Assembly: GCA_021848345.1 (NCBI GenBank)
Contig: JAJZUV010000005.1
Location: forward strand, 62,001 to 126,000
Direction: 5' to 3'
Source: Pseudomonadota bacterium
GTDB lineage: Bacteria > Pseudomonadota > Gammaproteobacteria > Burkholderiales > Burkholderiaceae_C
Length of the DNA: 64,000 nucleotides
Made by a program: the position numbers and the translations under genes. Below, in pieces: positions 56,370 through 64,000 of the stretch. The notes under the pieces were generated by a model, which searched no databases, was not told the origin of the DNA, and worked only from the letters and a program-made list of their open reading frames with translations. How positions within the stretch are numbered: the first letter of the stretch is position 1; every line of letters starts with the position of its first letter.

Positions 56370-56404
56370 TCCGCCGCGTCCGACGCCTCGCCGCCCGCCG
56401 CCCC

Positions 56405-57502
56405 ATGTCCACCAGCCCCAGCGAAACCTTCGAGCACGGCCGCCCCTCCACCACCGCCGTCGTCCTGTTCAACCTCGGCACGCCGTCCGCGCCCACCCCC
56501 GCGGCGGTGCGTCGCTATCTGCGGGAATTCCTCGCCGACCCCCGGGTCATCGAGGTGCCGCGCGCGGTGTGGATGCCCATCCTGCACGGCATCATCGTTC
56601 CCTTCCGTTCGCCGCGCACCGCGGCCAAGTACGCGCGCATCTGGCAGCCTGCCGGGTCCCCGCTGGCGGTCGCCACGGCGGCGCTGGAAGGCGCGCTGCA
56701 GGCGGAGCTGACCCGCCGCGGCCACCATGTGACGGTGCGCCACGCGATGCGCTACGGCGAGCCCGCGACGGCCGCCGTGCTGGACCGCCTGCATGCCGAG
56801 GGCGCCACGCGCCTGCTGGGCGTGCCGCTGTACCCGCAGTACAGCGCGGCCACCACCGCGACCGCGCTGGACGCGGTCGCGGCCTGGCTGCGCGGCCAGC
56901 GCCGCCAGCCCGCGCTGCGCTGGGTGCGCAATTTCGCCGACGATGCCGGCTACATCGAGGCGCTGGCCGCGAAGGTGCGCGCCCACTGGGCCGAGCATGG
57001 GCGTCCCGAGCGCCTGGTCATGAGCTTTCACGGCATGCCCCGACGCACCCTGCTGCGCGGCGACCCCTACCACTGCGAGTGCCGCAAGACGGCCCGGCTG
57101 CTGGCCGAGACGCTGGGTCTGGATGCGAGCGAGTACCTGGTGAGCTTCCAGTCGCGCTTCGGCGCCGAGGCCTGGCTGCAGCCCTACACCGAGCCCAGCC
57201 TGCGCGAGCTCGGCCGCTCCGGAGTTCGCCGGGTCGACGTCGTCTGCCCGGGCTTCGTCGCCGACTGCCTGGAGACCCTGGAGGAAATCGCCATCGAGGG
57301 CAAGCAGGCCTTCCTGTCCAGTGGCGGCTCCGAGTTCCATTACATCGCCTGCCTGAATGACGACGCCCACTGGGTCGGCGCGCTGGCCGACCTGGTGGAA
57401 AGGGAGTTGCTGGGCTGGCCCACGCGAACCCCGCCCGACCCGGCCCAACTCGAGGCCTCCGCGGCGCGAGCCCGGGCGCTGCTCGCCGTCCAGGAGGCCT
57501 GA
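56405..57502 (+). CDS. hemH: Ferrochelatase
   Basis: 365 residues. Inserts Fe(II) into protoporphyrin IX, the last step of heme synthesis. LFNLGTPSAPTPAAVRRYLREFLADPRVI starts the N-domain (in pieces), with PLYPQYS, the catalytic His in SFHGMPRR and the signature PGFVADCLETLEEIA, containing a second metal/acid site. The ATG at 56405 gives a short N-terminal extension. In related genomes hemH neighbours hrcA and grpE; hrcA is absent here and a glycosyltransferase stands between hemH and grpE. Confidence 0.97.
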   Translation: MSTSPSETFEHGRPSTTAVVLFNLGTPSAPTPAAVRRYLREFLADPRVIEVPRAVWMPILHGIIVPFRSPRTAAKYARIWQPAGSPLAVATAALEGALQAELTRRGHHVTVRHAMRYGEPATAAVLDRLHAEGATRLLGVPLYPQYSAATTATALDAVAAWLRGQRRQPALRWVRNFADDAGYIEALAAKVRAHWAEHGRPERLVMSFHGMPRRTLLRGDPYHCECRKTARLLAETLGLDASEYLVSFQSRFGAEAWLQPYTEPSLRELGRSGVRRVDVVCPGFVADCLETLEEIAIEGKQAFLSSGGSEFHYIACLNDDAHWVGALADLVERELLGWPTRTPPDPAQLEASAARARALLAVQEA

Positions 57503-57638
57503 TCCCGGCTGCTTCGTGCCAGGATATCGCCCATTGCCGGCGAATGATTGCCGGAAACACACGCCATGCTGCCACGGGGGCGTCGGCTCATGCACGACGC
57601 GGCACCATGGCGCCCGGGCACCTAAAGCCCACAAAACC

Positions 57639-57644
57639 TATAAG
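57639..57644 (+). promoter_or_regulatory. Possible -10 box before the glycosyltransferase/grpE operon
   Basis: TATAAG, 18 bp ahead of the TTG start of the membrane glycosyltransferase. The sequence around it (57621-57656) is AT-rich for this genome. No heat-shock (sigma-32) consensus stands out. Confidence 0.4.
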
Positions 57645-57662
57645 ACTTTTTTCGAGCCTGCC

Positions 57663-59486
57663 TTGCCCCCGATTTCCTCCACCCGCCTATCCGGCGACAA
57701 GGCCCTGCCTGCGTGGCTGGCCGATGCCTGCGTGTTGCTGCTGGTCGCCGCCTGCATGTTCTGGGGCCTGGGCCGCCCGCCGATCCGCGACAACAACGAA
57801 GCCCTGTACGCCGACATCGCGATGGCGATGAGCCGCGGCGGCGGCTGGTTGATCCCGCATCTGGACGGCGTGCCCTACATCGAGAAGCCGCCGCTGCTGT
57901 ACTGGCTGATGGCCCTGAGCTTCAAGGCCTTCGGCGTGGGCGCCTGGCAGGCTCGCCTGCCCGATGCCGCGGCGGCCTGGCTGGCCAGCCTGGGATGCAT
58001 CGCGCTCGGGCGCCGCCTGGGATCGCCGCTGGGCGGCCGTACGGCGGCGCTGATCGCCGGCACCTCGCTGGGCTGGGTGGAAATCGGCCGCACCATCCTG
58101 TTCGACCCCCTGATGAGCCTGGGTTGGCTGACGGCCCTGGCGCTGGTGGTGCTGGCCGAGCAGCGGGAAAGCCGCGCGCTGATGCGCTGGGCCATGCTGC
58201 CGCTGGGCCTGGCCGTGATGACCAAGGGCCCGGAGGCCCTGGTCCTGCTCGGCCTGGTGGGCCTGGTGCAGTTGCTGCTTTCGCCCGGCCCGCTGCCGCG
58301 CGCGCGCATGCTGCGCCTGTTCCTGGACCCGTGGGCGATCGTGCTGTTCGTGCTCGTGGCCATGCCCTGGCAACTGCTCGCCGCCTGGCACCAGGCCGGC
58401 TTCGCCTGGTTCTTCTGGGTCAACGAGACCATCAATCGATTCCTCGGCACCCGCATTCCGGACGATTTCCATCACGGCCCCTGGTGGTACTACCTGCCCA
58501 AGCTGCTGATCGGCACCTTTCAGTGGACCGGCCCGATGCTGGCGCTCGCACTCGGCACCCGCCGCGTGAAGACCGGAGCGGCCGCGCGCAGTTCGGTGTG
58601 GGCACGCAACGCCTCGCTCACGCTGCTGGTGTTCTTTTCGGCTTCCAGCGACAAGGGCGCCTATTACCTGCTGCCGGTGGTCGTGCTGCTGGCCTGGTGG
58701 GCGGGCCAGCGCCTGCAACAGGCGGTCGACCGCGGCGAGATCGACAGGGCCCGGCGCTGGATGGCCCTGGGGTGCGCGCTGTTCGGCCTGGCGGCCGCCG
58801 CCCTCTGGCTCGCCATCCTCACCCTGCCCGAGGTGCGGCTCATGGCGCTGCGCAGCGGCCTGCCGCCCCCGCAATGCGCGCTGCTGCCGTGGCTGAGCCT
58901 GAGCCTGCTGACGGTCTCGCTGCTGGCGGCGCTGCTGCTGCTGCGCCGTGGAACCCTGGAGGCCGGCTTGCTGGTGTTCGGACTCGCCGGCCTCGCGATG
59001 AGCCTGTTCGCCACCGAACTCGCGGTGGCCAAGACCTACGACACCTCCCAGAAGCACGTGGCGCAGGTGCTGCACACCATGTTCCCGCGCGGCGTGGACA
59101 TGTACTCCTGGCAGACCTTCGAGGATCAGGACGCCTCGCTGCTGTTCTACGGCCTGCACCCCCTGCGGGTGGTCAACAGCGCCAGCTCGGACCTCTGGTT
59201 CGGCTGCCGCCACGCCGCCGGACATTCCCCGTGCGTGAGCCCGGCCGCGGTGCGCGAGGCGGTGCGGGCCGGTCGCCCGGTGGCGGTCTGGGTGGCGCGG
59301 GATCGACTGGCGTCCTTCCTGGGCAGCGGCCTGGCGGTGGGCATGCGTCCGGTGGAGTTCCGCGACAGCATCGTGTTCGTGAGACACGCCCCCTCCCTCT
59401 TGAAAACGTCGTCGCCGCCCCCAGATGGTGGGGCAATCCCGAGCGCCGCCCCCGGCGCGCCGTCGCAACCCGATTCCCGCCCATGA
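57663..59486 (+). CDS. ArnT-like membrane glycosyltransferase (GT-C fold)
   Basis: 607 residues with about 11-12 hydrophobic helices. The first luminal loop has [18 protein letters not shown] and [21 protein letters not shown], the acidic/KPPLYYW motif of ArnT and related dolichol-phosphate-mannosyl-type enzymes. They transfer a sugar from a polyprenyl-phosphate donor, for instance to lipid A or proteins. The donor and target are unknown here. The last about 110 residues form a soluble periplasmic domain. A TTG at 57663 is the likely start; no ATG lies before the first helix. The gene overlaps grpE by ATGA (4 bp), so it is translationally joined to the chaperone genes, an unusual neighbour. 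Confidence 0.88.
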   Translation: MPPISSTRLSGDKALPAWLADACVLLLVAACMFWGLGRPPIRDNNEALYADIAMAMSRGGGWLIPHLDGVPYIEKPPLLYWLMALSFKAFGVGAWQARLPDAAAAWLASLGCIALGRRLGSPLGGRTAALIAGTSLGWVEIGRTILFDPLMSLGWLTALALVVLAEQRESRALMRWAMLPLGLAVMTKGPEALVLLGLVGLVQLLLSPGPLPRARMLRLFLDPWAIVLFVLVAMPWQLLAAWHQAGFAWFFWVNETINRFLGTRIPDDFHHGPWWYYLPKLLIGTFQWTGPMLALALGTRRVKTGAAARSSVWARNASLTLLVFFSASSDKGAYYLLPVVVLLAWWAGQRLQQAVDRGEIDRARRWMALGCALFGLAAAALWLAILTLPEVRLMALRSGLPPPQCALLPWLSLSLLTVSLLAALLLLRRGTLEAGLLVFGLAGLAMSLFATELAVAKTYDTSQKHVAQVLHTMFPRGVDMYSWQTFEDQDASLLFYGLHPLRVVNSASSDLWFGCRHAAGHSPCVSPAAVREAVRAGRPVAVWVARDRLASFLGSGLAVGMRPVEFRDSIVFVRHAPSLLKTSSPPPDGGAIPSAAPGAPSQPDSRP

Positions 59487-60073
59487 CCCAGACCTCCCCG
59501 AACGAATCCCCGGCGGCCCAGGCCGCATCGACCCCCACGACCGAAGAACAGCAGGCCGCGCAGGCCGCTTCCGGCGATGACGCGCTGGAGCAGGCGCTCA
59601 AGGTCGCGCAGGACGAGCTCGAAGCGCTGAAGGATCAGTTCCTGCGTGCCAAGGCCGAGGCCGAGAACGTGCGCCGCCGCGCCGAAGAGGAAACCGCCCG
59701 GGCGCGCAAGTTCGCGGTGGAATCCATGGCCCAGGAACTGCTCCCCGTGAAGGACAGCCTGGAGGCCGCGCTGGCCGACGCCAGCGGCAGCATCGAGGCG
59801 CTGAAAAAAGGCGTGGAACTCACGCTGAGCCAGTTGCGCGGCGCCTTCGAGCGCAGCCGCATCCAGGAAGTCGCGCCGGCCGCGGGCGAGCGCTTCGACC
59901 CGGCCCGCCACCAGGCGATCGCCAGCATCCCCTCGGAACAGGCCCCCAACACCGTGGTCGCGGTGCTGCAGAAGGGTTACATGCTGGCCGAGCGCACGCT
60001 GCGCCCGGCGATGGTCACCGTGGCCGCCGCGCAGGGCGCGGCGCAGGCGCAGGACGGCGCCGCGGGGGCTTGA
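59483..60073 (+). CDS. grpE: Nucleotide exchange factor GrpE
   Basis: 196 residues. Releases ADP from DnaK. A poorly conserved Gln/Ala/Thr-rich N-terminus (1-about 30), a long coiled coil (about 33-95, with [22 protein letters not shown]) and the C-terminal beta-domain with [15 protein letters not shown] and [24 protein letters not shown]. Its start is inside the stop of the glycosyltransferase. dnaK follows after 98 bp. Confidence 0.96.
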   Translation: MTQTSPNESPAAQAASTPTTEEQQAAQAASGDDALEQALKVAQDELEALKDQFLRAKAEAENVRRRAEEETARARKFAVESMAQELLPVKDSLEAALADASGSIEALKKGVELTLSQLRGAFERSRIQEVAPAAGERFDPARHQAIASIPSEQAPNTVVAVLQKGYMLAERTLRPAMVTVAAAQGAAQAQDGAAGA

Positions 60074-60110
60074 ATACGACGCAATCGACTGCATCTGCTG
60101 TTGCAGCAGG

Positions 60111-60132
60111 ACGGGCCTCCCGGCGCCCGTCC
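60111..60132 (+). repeat. Hairpin between grpE and dnaK
   Basis: An inverted repeat GACGGGC / GCCCGTC with an 8-nt loop and no T-run, in the 98-bp gap upstream of the dnaK start (60172). It could slow transcription or protect the mRNA; no CIRCE (HrcA) element is seen. Confidence 0.3.
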
Positions 60133-60171
60133 ACCTGAATACCAACATTCACGAGACTTCCGGAGTTCACA

Positions 60172-62106
<1,935 letters not shown>

Positions 62107-62182
62107 GCTGAACGCGCCAAGCCCGCCACGCCCGCCCCGCCTGCCGTCCGCCGCGCAGGCCCGGATGGCGAGGCGTATTCTC

Positions 62183-62212
62183 GGGAGGGTGCCGCGCGCG
62201 CCCTCCCTTTTT
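62183..62212 (+). terminator. Intrinsic terminator between dnaK and dnaJ
   Basis: A 7-bp stem GGGAGGG / CCCTCCC with an 11-nt loop and five T. It would end or attenuate the dnaK transcript ahead of dnaJ. A TATTCT at 62176-62181 overlaps its left side and could be a -10 for dnaJ. Confidence 0.75.
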
Positions 62213-62237
62213 GCCGTTTACCGCTCGCAATTCGACC

Positions 62238-63368
62238 ATGGCCAAGCGTGATTTCTACGAAGTTCTGGGGGTGCCCCGCGATGCCGACGAGGAGGCCCTG
62301 AAAAAGGCCTATCGCAAGCTGGCGATGAAGTACCACCCGGACCGCACCCAGGGCGACAAGGACAGCGAGGAGCGCTTCAAGGAAGCCAAACAGGCCTACG
62401 AGACCCTGAGCGATGCGCAAAAGCGCGCCGCCTACGACCGCTACGGCCACGCCGGCGTCGACCCGTCGGCCGGCGGCATGGGCGCCGGCGGATTCGGAGG
62501 CGGCGCCGGTTTCGCCGATTTCGGCAGCATCTTCGAGGAAATCTTCGGCGGCGGCGGCGCGCGCCAGCGCGGCGGCCCGCAGGTGTACCGCGGGGCCGAC
62601 CTGAGCTACTCGCTGAGCCTGAGCCTGGAAGAAGCCGCCCACGGCACCACCAAGTCCCTGCGCATTCCCAGCTGGGACGCCTGCGGCACCTGCCACGGCA
62701 GCGGCGCCAAGCCCGGCACCAAGCCCAAGACCTGCCCGGCCTGCGGCGGCAGCGGCGCGACCACCCAGCGTATGGGGCCGTTCGCGATGCAACAGACCTG
62801 CGGCAGCTGCGGCGGCACCGGCAAGGTGATTCCCGAGCCCTGCCCGACCTGCCACGGCGAGGGGCGCATCCAGCGCCAGAAGACCCTGGAGGTGCAGATC
62901 CCGGCGGGCATCGACACCGGCATGCGCATCCGCTCCAGCGGCAACGGCGAGCCGGGCCTGGGCGGCGGCCCGGCCGGCGACCTGTACGTGGAAATCCAGA
63001 TCAAGCCGCACGCGCTGTTCGAGCGCAACGGCAACGACCTGCATTGCCGCGTCCCGGTGAGCATGACCGCCGCCGCGCTGGGAGCGCGCATCGAGGTGCC
63101 CACGCTGGGCGGCGCGGCCGAGATCGACCTGCCCGAGGGCACGCAGTCGGGCAAGACCCTGCGCCTGCGCGGCAAGGGCATCAAGGGCATCCACGCCGCG
63201 CACGCCGGCGACCTGTACTGCCACGTCGAGGTGGAGACCCCGGTACGCCTGAACGAGGAGCAGCGCCGCCTGCTGGAGCAGCTCGACGAGTCCCTCAAGC
63301 GCGGCGGCGACCGCCATACCCCCAACGGCAAGAGCTGGGCCGACAAGGTGCGCGACCTGTTCAAGTGA
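62238..63368 (+). CDS. dnaJ: Chaperone DnaJ (Hsp40)
   Basis: 376 residues. J-domain (1-about 70) with the DnaK-stimulating HPD (33-35), a Gly/Phe-rich linker (about 75-110), four CxxCxGxG zinc repeats ([36 protein letters not shown]) and the C-terminal peptide-binding domains. All intact, type I DnaJ. The ATG at 62238 begins the canonical sequence [10 protein letters not shown]. Confidence 0.98.
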   Translation: MAKRDFYEVLGVPRDADEEALKKAYRKLAMKYHPDRTQGDKDSEERFKEAKQAYETLSDAQKRAAYDRYGHAGVDPSAGGMGAGGFGGGAGFADFGSIFEEIFGGGGARQRGGPQVYRGADLSYSLSLSLEEAAHGTTKSLRIPSWDACGTCHGSGAKPGTKPKTCPACGGSGATTQRMGPFAMQQTCGSCGGTGKVIPEPCPTCHGEGRIQRQKTLEVQIPAGIDTGMRIRSSGNGEPGLGGGPAGDLYVEIQIKPHALFERNGNDLHCRVPVSMTAAALGARIEVPTLGGAAEIDLPEGTQSGKTLRLRGKGIKGIHAAHAGDLYCHVEVETPVRLNEEQRRLLEQLDESLKRGGDRHTPNGKSWADKVRDLFK

Positions 63369-63452
63369 GCCGGCGCGGCGACGAGGCCGGGCCCGGGGCC
63401 GCGGATGCGACAATGCGGGTTTCGCATTCGCATACCCGAGCCCGATTCGACC

Positions 63453-64000
63453 ATGGAAGCCGAACAACTCAACGCCTTGTCCTCCCAGCTGCGCGACCTG
63501 TCCGAGCGCACGCAGCTGCTACGGGGGTATCTTTGACTACGATGCCAAGGCAGCGCGCCTGCGCGAGGTAAGCGCGGCGCTGGAGGACCCCAAGGTCTGG
63601 GACGACCCCAAGCGGGCGCAGGACCTGGGCAAGGAAAACCGCAGCCTGGAATCGGTGGTCACGGCCATCGAACGCATCCAGCGCGAACTCGCCGAGAGCG
63701 AGGAGCTGTTCGAGCTCTCGCGCGACGAAGCGGACGACGACACCCTCAACGCGGTCGCCGCCGACGTGCAGGCCACCGGACGCCGGGTCGAGGAACTCGA
63801 GTTCCGGCGCATGTTCTCCAACCCGATGGACCCCGGCAGTTGCTTCCTGGACATCCAGGCCGGCGCCGGCGGCACCGAGGCCTGCGACTGGGCGGCCATG
63901 CTGCTGCGCCAGTACCTGCGCTACTGCGAGCGCCAGGGCTTCAAGGTGGAGGTGCTGGAGGAATCGGCCGGCGACGTGGCCGGCATCAAGAGCGCGTCCG
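63453..64000 (+). CDS. prfB: Peptide chain release factor 2 (partial, programmed frameshift)
   Basis: RF2, which ends translation at UGA and UAA. Only the first about 180 residues are in the window; the gene runs off the right edge. Translation begins at ATG 63453 and reads 27 codons to an in-frame TGA (63534-63536). The sequence before it, CGGGGGTATCTTTGAC, is the well-known RF2 autoregulatory frameshift site: low RF2 lets the ribosome pause at UGA and slip +1 on CTT, continuing in the next frame from GAC (63535). The second frame then reads [22 protein letters not shown] and the rest of the RF2 N-domain, to [20 protein letters not shown], which matches the family. Confidence 0.97.
63522..63537 (+). 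other. Programmed +1 frameshift site of prfB
   Basis: CGG GGG TAT CTT TGA C: slippery CTT (63531-63533), the in-frame TGA stop (63534-63536), and the GGGGG internal Shine-Dalgarno-like element upstream, at the same spacing as in E. coli. Confidence 0.95.

Noticed and set aside
60074-60171. CIRCE/HrcA operator ahead of dnaK
   Set aside because: No TTAGCACTC-N9-GAGTGCTAA-like repeat; only a GC hairpin and a short CTGCTG/CAGCAG repeat.

Overview
The window is a stretch of chromosome from a very GC-rich betaproteobacterium, almost certainly of the order Burkholderiales. The evidence is gene content and order: sodB-xseA-exbB-exbD-lpxK-trm112-kdsB-adk, dnaG-rpoD, grpE-dnaK-dnaJ, clpA-clpS-icd, nadE beside a PII gene, a sigma factor/DUF3619/DUF3106 trio, purN beside an RsmB-type methyltransferase, an intracellular PHB depolymerase of the Cupriavidus type, and zapA followed by 6S RNA. 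Species cannot be named from the sequence alone. Coding density is very high, and many genes overlap by ATGA/TGATG junctions. The high GC creates long spurious open frames on the opposite strands; these were ignored.

Layout. 0-8.2 kb: a RidA-like gene, topoisomerase IV (parE-parC, leftward), a SAM methyltransferase, dapA and bamC. 8.2-10.1 kb: the one clearly accessory block. It holds a small HTH gene, a ParE-type toxin with two mutually compensating frameshifts, and an intact RES/Xre toxin-antitoxin pair with an inverted repeat ahead of it. 10.1-17.4 kb: a fatty acid desaturase, an rRNA methyltransferase with purN, nrdR-ribD, then nusB-ribH-ribBA converging on them. Riboflavin synthase is absent from this cluster, and the GTP cyclohydrolase II half of RibBA lacks its zinc cysteines. 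17.6-23.3 kb: a small monooxygenase-like protein, the sigma factor/DUF3619/DUF3106 operon, an LpxH-like phosphoesterase, a glycosyltransferase, dgkA, a LOG-family gene and PII. 23.4-34.2 kb: nadE, a DUF482-type acyltransferase, a low-molecular-weight phosphatase, uvrB, an aspartate/aromatic aminotransferase, phaZ, an RsxB-like ferredoxin, nth and btuF.

34.2-46.5 kb: btuCD (convergent with btuF), a coiled-coil protein, zapA, 6S RNA, a TSUP permease, a PIN protein, lgt, clpAS, icd, a 59-residue lysine-rich secreted peptide, a DUF192 protein, sodB and xseA. 46.5-64 kb: exbBD-lpxK-trm112-kdsB, adk, dnaG, rpoD, a class III cyclase fused to an FHA domain, hemH, an ArnT-like glycosyltransferase, grpE, dnaK, dnaJ and the start of prfB, which carries the classical programmed +1 frameshift site.

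The main functional groups are envelope biogenesis (bamC, lgt, lpxK, kdsB, LpxH-like, dgkA, two glycosyltransferases, exbBD), information processing and stress (parCE, dnaG, rpoD, 6S RNA, nusB, uvrB, nth, xseA, chaperones, clpAS), and cofactor metabolism (riboflavin, NAD, heme, cobalamin uptake). I found no tRNA, rRNA, CRISPR array, complete insertion sequence or prophage. The observations most worth checking are the toxin block at 8.3-10.1 kb, DnaA-box-like clusters ahead of parE and between xseA and exbB, the split riboflavin cluster, and the glycosyltransferase joined to grpE.
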